From Actinotalea subterranea (lineage in GTDB: Bacteria; Actinomycetota; Actinomycetes; Actinomycetales; Cellulomonadaceae), in the NCBI RefSeq assembly GCF_008364845.1, contig NZ_VTTP01000005.1:62001-126000 (forward strand): a DNA stretch of 64,000 nucleotides, in the 5' to 3' direction. The notes under the pieces are model-generated. The model saw only the letters and a program-made list of their open reading frames with translations, was not told where the DNA came from and made no database searches. Below, one piece after another: positions 16,769 to 25,064 of the stretch (within the stretch, counting starts at the first letter, position 1; each line of letters begins with the position of its first letter). The translations under genes and the position numbers were made by a program.

Positions 16769-17692
16769 TCACTTGATGCTTCCGAGCGACAGGCCGCCCT
16801 GCCAGTAACGCTGCAGGGTCAGGAAGGAGAGGATCAGCGGGAGGATCGAGACGGCCGCGCCCGTGACGATGAGGTTCCACACCTGCTCGCCGCCGGCACC
16901 GGCATTCGACAGCGCCTGCCAGTTGTTGATCCCGACGGTGACCGGCAGCAGCTCGGGGCTCTGGAGCATCGCGAGCGGCAGGAAGAAGTTGTTCCAGGTC
17001 GCGACGACGGAGAGCAGCAGGACGGTCACGACCGCGGGCCGCAGGAGCGGGAGCGCGATCTGGAAGAACAGGCGCAGCTCGCCGGCTCCGTCCACGCGGC
17101 CCGCGTCGAGCAGCTCGTCCGGCACCACGTCCTGCGTGTAGACGCGGATGAGGTAGACGCCGATCGGGCTGAGCAGCGAGGGCAGGATCACACCCCAGCG
17201 CGTGTTCACGAGGCCGAGCTGGCTCAGGAGCACGAACGTGGGGATGACGAGCGCGGTGAGCGGCACCATGACGGAGCCGAGCAGGAGCGAGAACGCGAAG
17301 CCCCGTCCCCGGAACCGGTACTTGGCGAACCCGTACCCCGCCAGGACGGCGAGGACCGTGGCCCCGACGCCGCCGCTGAGCGCGTAGATGAACGAGTTGG
17401 CGAACCAGTCCCAGTAGATGCCGCCCTGGTGGGTGCCGAGGCCCGCGAGGTTGTCGAGGAGGCTCAGCTCGTCGTCGAACCACAGGGGGCCGCCGGAGCC
17501 GGTGAAGAGCCCGGAGTTGCTCTTGGTGCTCGCGACGAGGAGCCACCACAGCGGCACCAGGAAGTAGATCGCGAGGATCACGAGGAAGACGTGGGACCAG
17601 ACGCGTGGCCTGCGCGGTCCGCGCCCGGCGCTCGCGTTCTCGTGGCGGCGGCGTGTCCGGGTGGGCTGGTCGGTCGTGAGCGTGGCAACCAT
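16769..17692 (-). CDS. carbohydrate ABC permease, MalG type
   Basis: This 307-residue inner-membrane protein has six predicted helices and the EAA-type cytoplasmic loop DELLDAGRVDGAGELRLF near residue 200, followed by IALPLLRP, as in CUT1 MalG subunits. The start at 17692 shares a base with the preceding permease stop (TGATG). With its MalF partner and the upstream binding protein it should import arabino-oligosaccharides. No ATPase gene accompanies the cluster. Confidence 0.9.
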   Translation of the reverse strand: MVATLTTDQPTRTRRRHENASAGRGPRRPRVWSHVFLVILAIYFLVPLWWLLVASTKSNSGLFTGSGGPLWFDDELSLLDNLAGLGTHQGGIYWDWFANSFIYALSGGVGATVLAVLAGYGFAKYRFRGRGFAFSLLLGSVMVPLTALVIPTFVLLSQLGLVNTRWGVILPSLLSPIGVYLIRVYTQDVVPDELLDAGRVDGAGELRLFFQIALPLLRPAVVTVLLLSVVATWNNFFLPLAMLQSPELLPVTVGINNWQALSNAGAGGEQVWNLIVTGAAVSILPLILSFLTLQRYWQGGLSLGSIK

Positions 17693-18639
17693 CACTTGAG
17701 TCCGCTCTGCTTGCGCGTCAGGAACAGGAACACGTACGAGCCGAGGAACACGACGATCCCGAGCGCGAACGAGATCGTGGACGCGTAGTTGAACTGGCTG
17801 TAGGAGAACGCGAGCGAGTACGCGTACATGTTGGGCGTGTACGACGTCGGGATCGCGCCCTGGGCGACGCTGCGCAGCACCTGCGGCTCCGTGAAGAACT
17901 GCAGCGTGCCGATGAGCGAGAAGATCACGACCATGACCATCGACGAGGAGATCATCGGGACCTTGATGCGCGTGGCGATCTGGAGGCCCGAGGCGCCGTC
18001 GATGCGCGCCGCCTCGTACACGGACGGGTCCACGCCGCGCAGGGCCGCGTAGATGATGATCATGTAGTAGCCCGACCACTGCCACGTCACGATGTTGACG
18101 AGGCTCGCGAAGATCATGTCCTCGCCGAGGAAGCTCGGTGCCGTGGCCCCGAACATCGAGAACAAGTCGGTCGCGGGGCCGAACCGGGGGCTGTAGAGGA
18201 AGCCCCACATGAGCGCCCCGATGACCCCGGGGATCGCGTACGGCACGAAGATCGCGAGCCGCGACCCCTTGGACAGCCGGGTCGCGAGCGTGTCGAGCAC
18301 GAGCGCCGCGACGAGCGCGACGGCGATCTGGATCGGCACCATGACCGCGACGTACACGAGCACGCGGACCAGGCCCTCGAGGAAGATCGGGTCGGTGAAC
18401 GCCTTCTCGTAGTTCGCGAGCCCGCTGAACGCCTCGCCCTGGGCGAGCGTCTTGGTGTGCAGGCTCATCCAGAACGCGTACCCGAGCGGTGCGACGAGGA
18501 AGGTCAGGAACACGACCGCGAACGGTGCGACGTACAGCCAGCCCCAGCGCTGCCGGTGCGTGTCCATCGCGCTCACCTTCTGGCGAGCGGCGCGCCCCGG
18601 ACGCGCGACGACGGTGACCGGGGATGTGGTGGTGACCAT
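17692..18639 (-). CDS. carbohydrate ABC permease, MalF type
   Basis: The 315-residue protein has an N-terminal cytoplasmic tail, helix 1 at about 34-55 (WLYVAPFAVVFLTFLVAP) and five further helices, with the EAA loop VYEAARIDGASGLQIATRI near 210. It matches CUT1 MalF/UgpA subunits. It lies between the solute-binding protein gene (44 bp upstream) and the MalG subunit, so it belongs to the same leftward operon. Confidence 0.9.
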   Translation of the reverse strand: MVTTTSPVTVVARPGRAARQKVSAMDTHRQRWGWLYVAPFAVVFLTFLVAPLGYAFWMSLHTKTLAQGEAFSGLANYEKAFTDPIFLEGLVRVLVYVAVMVPIQIAVALVAALVLDTLATRLSKGSRLAIFVPYAIPGVIGALMWGFLYSPRFGPATDLFSMFGATAPSFLGEDMIFASLVNIVTWQWSGYYMIIIYAALRGVDPSVYEAARIDGASGLQIATRIKVPMISSSMVMVVIFSLIGTLQFFTEPQVLRSVAQGAIPTSYTPNMYAYSLAFSYSQFNYASTISFALGIVVFLGSYVFLFLTRKQSGLK

Positions 18640-18683
18640 GGCAGGCCCTCCAGGTCTCGACGGGGAGCTCAGCTCACGACCAC

Positions 18684-20084
18684 CTACTCGGTGACGGTGA
18701 AGCCCTGCTCCTGGGCGTACTGGACGAGGGAGGTGTGCAGGTCCTCGATCGTCGTGGCGGCGTCACGCTCACCCTGGACCATCGAGTAGATCAGCTCGGT
18801 CTGCTGGTCGTACGCGTAGTTCTGGAACGGGCTGAACGTGAAGCCCGCGTAGCCCGCCGCGGCCCCCAGGAAGACGTCCTTGTTGATCTGCTGCCCGCCG
18901 AAGAACGGGTACTCGAGGTCGGCGAAGTAGTCCGACTCGAGGATCGGCTTCCACAGCGGGAAGAGCGCGCCCTCCTCGATGCCGATCTTCCAGGCCTCCT
19001 CGGTGCCGAAGATCTCCTTGGCCACGAGAGCCGCGGCCTCGGGGTTCTTCGCCTGCGACGTCACGGAGAACGCCGAGCCGCCCCAGTTGATCTGCGTCGG
19101 GTCGGCCGCGTCCCACTGCGGGATCGGCGCGGCACGCCACACGGCGTCGGCGTCCGCGTCGGCGAGGCCGCCGAGGTAGCCGGGTCCCCACGCGGCGGCG
19201 ATGTAGACGGCGTAGCTGCCGTCGACGAGCTTGGTGTTGTAGTCCGTGGTGAACGCGTCGTCGGTCGCGACCAGGCCGCGCTCGACGAGGTCCTGCCAGT
19301 AGGCCAGGACGTCCTTGGCACTGTCGTCGTCGACGGTGATGCCGACCTCGGTCGGGGCGGCGTTGTCGTACGTGAACGGCTCCCAGCCGGCCTGGGCGAA
19401 CAGCGCGGTGTTGAGCGCGCGGCCGTTGGTCGGGAAGTCGGTGATGACGCCCTCGTAGCCGCCGTCCTTGAGCTGCTGCGCCGCCGTGGCGAACTCCTCC
19501 CACGTGGTCGGCACCGCGACGCCGTACTGGTCGAAGATGTCCTGGCGGTAGAGCATGCCCATGGGGCCGCCGTCGACCGGGATGGCGTAGACGGCGTCGC
19601 CGCTCGTCACGTCCTTCCAGGCGCCCTCGGTGTAGTCGCCCTGCACGTCGGCCGCGCCGTAGGGGGCGAGGTCGACGAGCGCCTCGCGGATGCTGAAGCT
19701 CGAGATGACCTCGGCCTCGAGCATGATCACGTCGGGTGCGCCGCTGCCCGCCTCGATGGCGGTCGAGAACTTGGTGTACTCGTCGTTGCCCTGCCCGGCG
19801 TTCGTCCAGCAGATCTGGACGTCCTCGTGGGTGTCGTTGAACAGGTCGACGACCTGCTCGAACGCGGGGTACCAGGCCCAGACGCTGACCTGCTCGGCGT
19901 CGGGGTTCTTGATCTCGTTGGTGCACGTGGCGTCGCCGCCCGATGCGCCCTCGGCCGCCTCGCCGCCGCCCTCACCGTCGCCGGTGTCGCCGCCCGAGCA
20001 GGCCGTCAGGCCCGCGACGGCGACCGTTGCGCCGATGCCGAGGGCGAGCCAACGGCCGCGTCCCGACCTACGAATGCCTCGCAT
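18684..20084 (-). CDS. extracellular solute-binding lipoprotein (CUT1 family)
   Basis: The 466-residue protein has a basic signal peptide and lipobox LTAC (Cys29), a Gly/Glu-rich linker, then a family 1 solute-binding domain (VSVWAWYPAFEQVVDLFNDTH, PDVIMLEAE, IPVDGGPMGMLYRQDIFDQYG). It should deliver arabino-oligosaccharides to the MalFG-type permeases; the ligand is inferred from the adjacent GH43 and GH51 genes. It is the first gene of the operon, and two LacI-type palindromes lie upstream. Confidence 0.88.
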   Translation of the reverse strand: MRGIRRSGRGRWLALGIGATVAVAGLTACSGGDTGDGEGGGEAAEGASGGDATCTNEIKNPDAEQVSVWAWYPAFEQVVDLFNDTHEDVQICWTNAGQGNDEYTKFSTAIEAGSGAPDVIMLEAEVISSFSIREALVDLAPYGAADVQGDYTEGAWKDVTSGDAVYAIPVDGGPMGMLYRQDIFDQYGVAVPTTWEEFATAAQQLKDGGYEGVITDFPTNGRALNTALFAQAGWEPFTYDNAAPTEVGITVDDDSAKDVLAYWQDLVERGLVATDDAFTTDYNTKLVDGSYAVYIAAAWGPGYLGGLADADADAVWRAAPIPQWDAADPTQINWGGSAFSVTSQAKNPEAAALVAKEIFGTEEAWKIGIEEGALFPLWKPILESDYFADLEYPFFGGQQINKDVFLGAAAGYAGFTFSPFQNYAYDQQTELIYSMVQGERDAATTIEDLHTSLVQYAQEQGFTVTE

Positions 20085-20237
20085 GCGAATCCTCCTTGAT
20101 CCGGTCCCGGGCGCACGACGCGCCCGGGGTCCCTACGACTGCGCGGTTGCCGACCGGCCGGCCCGCCTGTGCGGCGGGCCGCCCGGAGGCCCCCTGGGGT
20201 CCTCCCGCTTCGATGCGGTGGCTGCCGCATCGGCAAC

Positions 20238-20253
20238 TCTACATCGTTGTAGA
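20238..20253. promoter_or_regulatory. LacI-type operator, proximal site of the arabinan operon
   Basis: TCTACATCGTTGTAGA is a 16-bp inverted repeat with one mismatched pair next to a central CG, the usual form of LacI/GalR-family operators. It lies about 155 bp before the binding-protein ATG, close to where the promoter should be. Confidence 0.6.
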
Positions 20254-20310
20254 ACACACCTTCCACCCGTCCCGCACGGCCGGTCAAGCAGCGTCGCATC
20301 ACGGAATGGT

Positions 20311-20334
20311 CACGATGTGAGCGATCACATCGTG
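20311..20334. promoter_or_regulatory. LacI-type operator, distal site (10-bp arms)
   Basis: CACGATGTGA (20311-20320), GCGA and TCACATCGTG (20325-20334) form a perfect inverted repeat, again centred on CG. The inner TGTGAGCGATCACA differs by one base from the symmetric lac operator core. Its centre is 77 bp from the proximal site, so two bound dimers could loop the DNA. The rest of the 20085-20418 gap shows no gene. Confidence 0.6.
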
Positions 20335-20418
20335 GATCGTTCCGACGTCCTCGCAGTGGTCGCGTGCGCCACCGCCACGACGCCCGCGCGACGTCCAGAG
20401 CGCGGGAGCAGTATCCCG

Positions 20419-21480
20419 TCAGGCGGTCCGCACGCCCTCCGCCAGGCCCGGCCGACCGTGCGCCGCCGCGTCGGCCTGGGTCGATCCGCGGACGACGATC
20501 GAGAAGTCGGCGTACACCCGGCGCGCCTCGTGCGGCGCCCCCTTCCCGGCGACACGCTCCGCGAGCATCTCGACCGCCGTGCGCGCGATCTGCTCCCGGC
20601 CGGGGTCGACCGTCGTCAGGGACGGGTTGGAGTAGCTGCCCTCGTCCACGGCGTCGAACCCGATGACCGCGACCTCCTCGGGGATGCGCACGCCGCGCAC
20701 CTGGAGCTCGTGCAGCACGCCGAGCGCCATCGCGTCGTTGAGCGCGAACACGGCGTCGGGCCGCACACCAGCGTCCAGGAGCCGGGCCATCGACTGCGCG
20801 CCGGTCGCCCGGTGCCACAGGCCCGCCTCGCCGAGGAGCGACTCGTCGACCTCGAGGCCGGCGTCCGCCATCGCCTGCCGGTACCCCTTGAGCCGGAGCC
20901 CCGCCGAGCCGACGACCTCACCGGGGTGCACGCCCACGACGGCGATGCGCCGACGGCCGAGCTCGAGCAGGTACCGCGTCGCGGCGCGCGCCGCCTCGAC
21001 GTTGTGCATCGTCACGTGGTCGACCGAGCTGTGGAAGATCCGCTCGCCGAGGATGACCATGGGGAAGTCGACCTCGAGCAGGTCCTCGTCGCCGGGCCCC
21101 AGGGCGAGCGGGCTGAAGATGAGGCCGTCGGTGAGGTGGCGTCGGGCGCCCGAGAGGACCTCGAGCTCGCGCTCGCGCTGGCCCCCGGTCTGCTCGATGA
21201 GCACCGTCAGGCCCTGGGCGTCGGCCGCCTGGATCACGGAGTCCGCGAGCTCGGCGAAGTACGGCAGGCTCAGCTCCGGCACCGCGAGCGCGATGATCCC
21301 TGTTCGGCCGGTCCGCAGGTTCCGGGCCGCGACGTTGACCTGGTAGTCGAGCTCCTCGATCGCGGCGAGCACCCGCGCGCGCGTCGACTCTCGGATGTAC
21401 GGGTAGCCGTTGACGACGTTCGACACGGTCTTGATCGACACGCCGGCCAGCTTCGCCACGTCGTGCATGGTCGCGGCCAT
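20419..21480 (-). CDS. LacI-family repressor of the arabinan operon
   Basis: The 353-residue protein starts with the helix-turn-helix MHDVAKLAGVSIKTVSNVVNGYPYIRESTR and hinge YQVNVAARNLRTGRTG, then a periplasmic-binding-like sensor domain. GAGGAGG precedes the ATG at 21480. It lies just upstream of the binding-protein gene in the same direction, so it is the likely user of the two operators at 20238 and 20311. Effector is probably an arabino-oligosaccharide or arabinose, by context. Confidence 0.9.
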   Translation of the reverse strand: MAATMHDVAKLAGVSIKTVSNVVNGYPYIRESTRARVLAAIEELDYQVNVAARNLRTGRTGIIALAVPELSLPYFAELADSVIQAADAQGLTVLIEQTGGQRERELEVLSGARRHLTDGLIFSPLALGPGDEDLLEVDFPMVILGERIFHSSVDHVTMHNVEAARAATRYLLELGRRRIAVVGVHPGEVVGSAGLRLKGYRQAMADAGLEVDESLLGEAGLWHRATGAQSMARLLDAGVRPDAVFALNDAMALGVLHELQVRGVRIPEEVAVIGFDAVDEGSYSNPSLTTVDPGREQIARTAVEMLAERVAGKGAPHEARRVYADFSIVVRGSTQADAAAHGRPGLAEGVRTA

Positions 21481-21620
21481 CGACCGGACCTCCTCGGCTC
21501 TCGTCCTGCCCCCGGGGCGGACCCCCGGTCGCCGGCACGCGGCCCGGCGTCGGCACCACTGTGCCAGAACGGTCCGGCCGGGCCGACCACCACCGCGACG
21601 GCCCTCCGGGCCCGGACGCA

Positions 21621-21651
21621 CCGCAGGCCCGGCACATGGCCGGGCCTGCGG
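21621..21651 (-). terminator. terminator after the bS22 gene
   Basis: A perfect 13-bp stem (CCGCAGGCCCGGC at 21621-21633 with 21639-21651) encloses the loop ACATG, 31 bp past the bS22 stop on the minus strand and before the LacI gene. Confidence 0.75.
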
Positions 21652-21682
21652 GTACGACGTCAGCGCACGAGGTGCGCGGGGC

Positions 21683-21781
21683 TCACTTCTTGTTGCGGCG
21701 CTGGTGGCGCGTCTTGCGAAGCAGCTTGCGGTGCTTCTTCTTGGCCATACGCTTGCGGCGCTTCTTGATGACGGAGCCCAC
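21683..21781 (-). CDS. small ribosomal protein bS22 (AURKAIP1/COX24-domain protein), 32 residues
   Basis: The frame reads V/M-GSVIKKRRKRMAKKKHRK followed by LLRKTRHQRRNKK, the near-invariant actinobacterial bS22 sequence. In mycobacteria this basic peptide binds the small ribosomal subunit near the decoding centre. It starts with GTG preceded by GAGGA, and is too short for ordinary gene finders. About 45% of residues are Lys or Arg. It has its own promoter-like element upstream and terminator downstream. Confidence 0.93.
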   Translation of the reverse strand: MGSVIKKRRKRMAKKKHRKLLRKTRHQRRNKK

Positions 21782-21872
21782 GTGTGTCCTCACAATGCGA
21801 ATCGGGTTCTGCACGTGGTCTGCGAGCCGACTGGCTCGGCACAGCCCCGCGCTCGGGAAAGTCCGGCCCTCA

Positions 21873-21878
21873 CTCTAC
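21873..21878 (-). promoter_or_regulatory. probable -10 of the bS22 gene
   Basis: TAGAGT on the minus strand (21878-21873) would give a leader of about 85 nt. The leader contains a 6-bp hairpin, CGAGCC-GACT-GGCTCG (21823-21838), about 40 nt before the GTG. Confidence 0.4.
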
Positions 21879-21929
21879 CCGCTCCGGCGCCCGGCTGCGT
21901 CGCCGCCGCCTGCGGGCAGGCGCGAGGGG

Positions 21930-22142
21930 TCAGGACGTCATGCGGTCACGGTCGACGGACGACGCCGCGAGGTAGGCGTCCAGCGCGTCCTGCGGCACCC
22001 GGAAGGACCGGCCGACGCGGACCGCCGGGAGCTCGCCGTTGTGCACGAGCCGGTACACGGTCATCTTCGAGACGCGCATCGTCTCGGCCACCTCGGCGAC
22101 GGTGAGGTAACGCAGTCGCGGCCGCTCAGGACCACCGGTCAT
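21930..22142 (-). CDS. BldC-like MerR/excisionase-type DNA-binding protein
   Basis: This 70-residue protein is a single winged helix: YLTVAEVAETMRVSKMTVYRLVHNGELPAVRVGRSFRVPQDALDAYL. It matches BldC and related small regulators of actinomycetes, which bind direct repeats cooperatively. The ATG at 22142 follows GAGGAAGC. Two direct GAGTGAAA repeats lie upstream of its promoter-like TAGGGT. It has no phage genes nearby, so an excisionase role is unlikely. Confidence 0.85.
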   Translation of the reverse strand: MTGGPERPRLRYLTVAEVAETMRVSKMTVYRLVHNGELPAVRVGRSFRVPQDALDAYLAASSVDRDRMTS

Positions 22143-22275
22143 GCTTCCTCGTTCCTCACCGCGTCGCGACGAGCTCTCGCCGCACGCTGCCACCAGCCGC
22201 GGCACGACGCCGCAGCACGCCAAACCCTAGGGCCTGCTGGGGCTGGAGTGAAAGGGGTGATCAGAGTGAAATCCG

Positions 22276-23457
22276 TCAGTCGTACAGGGGGTCCAGGTCG
22301 TACCAGTGGAAGACCGCCTGGCGGGTCGCAAGGATCACCCGGTCCACGTCGTCCGCGGGGTCGTAGCCCGCGCTCCACGGACGCGGCGGAGCGGCGTCCC
22401 CGCCGTCGCCCATGAGGACCGGCAGGGGGAACCCGAACACCTCGGCCGCGTGCTCGCGCCACGCCTGGGGCACCTCCGCGTCGACCGGGACCGGGGCGTG
22501 GATCGCCACGCCGAGCAGGTGCGCCCAGACGCGCGGGACGACCTGCGCGACCGCGTAGCCCCCTCCCCCGACGGCGACCCACCGGCCGTCGGCCACCTCG
22601 TGAGCCAGGTCGTGCACGAGGTCCATGGCCTCGCGCTGCGCGTCGACCGAGACGGACAGGTTCGTCAGCGGGTCCAGGCCGTGCGCGTCGCAGCCGTGCT
22701 GGCTCACCACGAGCTGGGGCCGGAAGGCCCGCACCATGGGCACCGCGATCGCACCGAGCGCCCGCAACCAGGCCGTGTCACGCGTGCCCGCGGGCAGCGC
22801 CACGTTGACCGTGCGGCCGCGTGCGTGCGGACCACCGACGTCGGTCGTGTGCCCCGTCCCGGGGAAGAGCGTGCGACCGCTCTCGTGGATCGAGATCGTC
22901 AGCACCCGCGGGTCGTCCCAGAAGGCCCGCTCGACCCCGTCGCCGTGGTGCGCATCGACGTCGACGTACGCGACGCGCTCGGCACCCTCCGCGAGCGCCG
23001 CCCGGATGCCGGCGACCACGTCGTTGTACACGCAGAAGCCGGACGCGTGGTCGGGCATCGCGTGGTGCATCCCGCCCGCGAGGTTGACGGCGTGCTGCGC
23101 GTCGCCGCGCCAGACGGCCCGCACCGAGTCGACGGTCCCGGCGACGATGCGTGCCGCGGCGTCGTGCATGCCGGGGAACACCGGGTCGTCGTCGGTGCCC
23201 AGGCCGTGGTCGAGGTCCGGCTCGCCGAGGGTCGACGCGCGGCGCACGGCGGCGACGTACTCGGGCGTGTGGGCCGTCTCGAGCAGGGCGTCGGGGGGGA
23301 CCTCCGCACCGACGACCTCGACCCCGTCCGCGTCGAGGAGGCCGAGCTCCCCGGCGAGCCGGAACGTGAGCTCGAGCCGCAGCGGCGCCATCGGGTGCGT
23401 GGGCCCGAAGTCGTAGCCGAGCATCGCGGTGGACCACACGACTCGGGTCTGGGCCAT
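22276..23457 (-). CDS. acuC: acetoin utilization protein AcuC (histone deacetylase family)
   Basis: The 393-residue enzyme belongs to class I-like zinc deacetylases; AcuC removes acetyl groups from acetyl-CoA synthetase in Bacillus. Visible active-site segments are GGMHHAMPDHASGFCVYND, DVDAHHGDGVERAFWDD, GTGHTTDVGG and VGGGGYAV. TACGGT lies 5 nt before the ATG, suggesting a nearly leaderless message. It diverges from ktrB and reads toward the BldC-like gene. No acetyl-CoA synthetase gene is in the window. Confidence 0.9.
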   Translation of the reverse strand: MAQTRVVWSTAMLGYDFGPTHPMAPLRLELTFRLAGELGLLDADGVEVVGAEVPPDALLETAHTPEYVAAVRRASTLGEPDLDHGLGTDDDPVFPGMHDAAARIVAGTVDSVRAVWRGDAQHAVNLAGGMHHAMPDHASGFCVYNDVVAGIRAALAEGAERVAYVDVDAHHGDGVERAFWDDPRVLTISIHESGRTLFPGTGHTTDVGGPHARGRTVNVALPAGTRDTAWLRALGAIAVPMVRAFRPQLVVSQHGCDAHGLDPLTNLSVSVDAQREAMDLVHDLAHEVADGRWVAVGGGGYAVAQVVPRVWAHLLGVAIHAPVPVDAEVPQAWREHAAEVFGFPLPVLMGDGGDAAPPRPWSAGYDPADDVDRVILATRQAVFHWYDLDPLYD

Positions 23458-23693
23458 GCCTCACCGTAACCGCAACCCCCCGGCGGCAGGCAGGTGCCGT
23501 CCACGCACCGGCGTCCGCACGCGGCCCGCCCGCCTCCCGTGGCGTGCCACGCAGTACGGTGCCCGACGGCGTGCCAGAGTTGTGCGGTCGGTCGGCGGGC
23601 AGCAGCGGGTCGCGCGGAGCGGCAGGTCAGGAAGTTCGGGCAGGTCCGGCGAGCAGGGTTCTCGCCGGCCGGGGTGACAGGAGCGCGGTGCAC

Positions 23694-25064
23694 ATGGCCC
23701 TCCCCAGCCCCATGCTGCGCGCGCGCGAGCTGGTCGACCAGGTCGCCCGTCAGTCGCCCGCCCGGCTCGCGCTCGGGGTCTTCGCGAGCGTCATCGCCGT
23801 CTTCACGGCGCTCCTGAGCACGCCCCAGGCGCGCGCGGGCGAGGGACAGGCCCCGTTCGTCGACGCGCTGTTCACGGCCGCCTCCGCGGTGTGCGTCACT
23901 GGCCTGACCACCGTCGACACCGGGACCTACTGGTCCACGTTCGGCCAGGTCGTCATCCTCGTCGCGATCAAGGTCGGCGGGCTCGGCGTGATGACGCTCG
24001 CCTCGCTGCTGGGCATCGCCGTGTCGCGACGCATCGGGCTCACGCAGAAGATGCTGACGGCCAGCGAGACGCGCTCGGCCGGGCTGGGCGAGGTCGGCTC
24101 GCTGCTCCGCGTGGTCATCATCACGGCGACGAGCCTCGAGGTGGTCATCGCGCTCGCGCTCATCCCCCGTTTCGCCATGGTCGGCGAGGACTTCGGCGAG
24201 GCGGTGTGGCACGGCGTCTTCTACGCGGTATCGGCGTTCAACAACGCGGGGTTCGTGCCGACCGCGGAGGGTCTCGCGCCCTACACGGGCGACTGGTGGA
24301 TCAGCATGCCGATCCTCATCGGCGTGTTCATCGGCTCCCTCGGCTTCCCCGTCATCCTCAACATCGCGCAGCGCCGCACCAACGCCCGGCGGTGGAGCCT
24401 GCACACCAAGCTGACGCTCACGACGTCGGTGGGGCTCGTGCTCGTCGGCTCCCTCCTCATCGGCCTGTTCGAGGCACGCAACCCGGCGACCATGGGCCCG
24501 CTCGACGTGCCGACCAAGATCCTCGCGTCCCTCTTCGCGGGCGTCATGCCGCGGTCGGGCGGGTTCTCGACCGTGGACATCTCGCAGATGCACGAGGCGA
24601 CGTGGCTGCTCACGGACGCGCTCATGTTCGTCGGCGGCGGCAGCGCCTCGACCGCTGGCGGCATCAAGGTCACGACGCTCGCGGTCATGCTGCTCGCGAT
24701 CCTCTCGGAGGCGCGCGGCGACCGGGATGTCGAGGCGTTCGGCCGGCGCATCCCCCGCGAGAGCCTGCGCCTGGCCGTCGCCGTCGTGTTCATCGGCGCG
24801 ACCGCGGTGCTCGTCTCGACCCTCTTGCTCCTCGAGATCACCGGCGAGAGCCTGGACGTCGTCCTGTTCGAGACGTTGTCCGCGTTCGCGACCGTAGGCC
24901 TGAGCACCGGCATCACGCCGAGGCTGCCCGACGAGGCGAAGTACGTGCTGACCGTCCTGATGTTCGTCGGACGGACCGGCACGATGACCGTCGCAGCCGC
25001 CTTGGCGCTGCGTGACCGGCGCCGGGTCATCCGGTACCCCGAGGAGAGGCCGATCATTGGCTGA
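23694..25064 (+). CDS. ktrB: TrkH/KtrB-type potassium channel subunit
   Basis: The 456-residue integral membrane protein has four M1-P-M2 repeats. Selectivity-filter segments are visible as AVCVTGLTT, SAFNNAGFV, MPRSGGFSTVD and FATVGLSTG; the gate loop GGGSASTAGGIKVTT follows the third. The length matches KtrB rather than longer TrkH. ATG 23694 is preceded by AGGAG at 10 nt; GTG 23688 is an alternative. It overlaps ktrA by 8 nt. Confidence 0.92.
   Translation: MALPSPMLRARELVDQVARQSPARLALGVFASVIAVFTALLSTPQARAGEGQAPFVDALFTAASAVCVTGLTTVDTGTYWSTFGQVVILVAIKVGGLGVMTLASLLGIAVSRRIGLTQKMLTASETRSAGLGEVGSLLRVVIITATSLEVVIALALIPRFAMVGEDFGEAVWHGVFYAVSAFNNAGFVPTAEGLAPYTGDWWISMPILIGVFIGSLGFPVILNIAQRRTNARRWSLHTKLTLTTSVGLVLVGSLLIGLFEARNPATMGPLDVPTKILASLFAGVMPRSGGFSTVDISQMHEATWLLTDALMFVGGGSASTAGGIKVTTLAVMLLAILSEARGDRDVEAFGRRIPRESLRLAVAVVFIGATAVLVSTLLLLEITGESLDVVLFETLSAFATVGLSTGITPRLPDEAKYVLTVLMFVGRTGTMTVAAALALRDRRRVIRYPEERPIIG

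Noticed and set aside
14063-17788. 1241-residue open frame on the plus strand
   Set aside because: It is Arg/Gly/Asp-rich low-complexity translation antisense to GH43, GH51 and the permease, a usual by-product of very high GC content.
20315-20330. TGTGA...TCACA resembling a CRP/GlxR site
   Set aside because: CRP-family sites have six bases between the half-sites; here there are four, and the centre is CG, which fits LacI-family operators better.
20325-20555. 76-residue minus-strand frame between the binding protein and LacI genes
   Set aside because: It overlaps the end of the LacI gene and the operator region, and has only Arg/Ser-rich low-complexity sequence.
21930-22142. Phage excisionase
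   Set aside because: The small winged helix matches chromosomal BldC-like regulators, and no integrase or att-like repeat is near.
23458-23693. Possible c-di-AMP (ydaO) riboswitch before ktrB
   Set aside because: The conserved ydaO core sequences are not present and the region shows no matching fold by eye.
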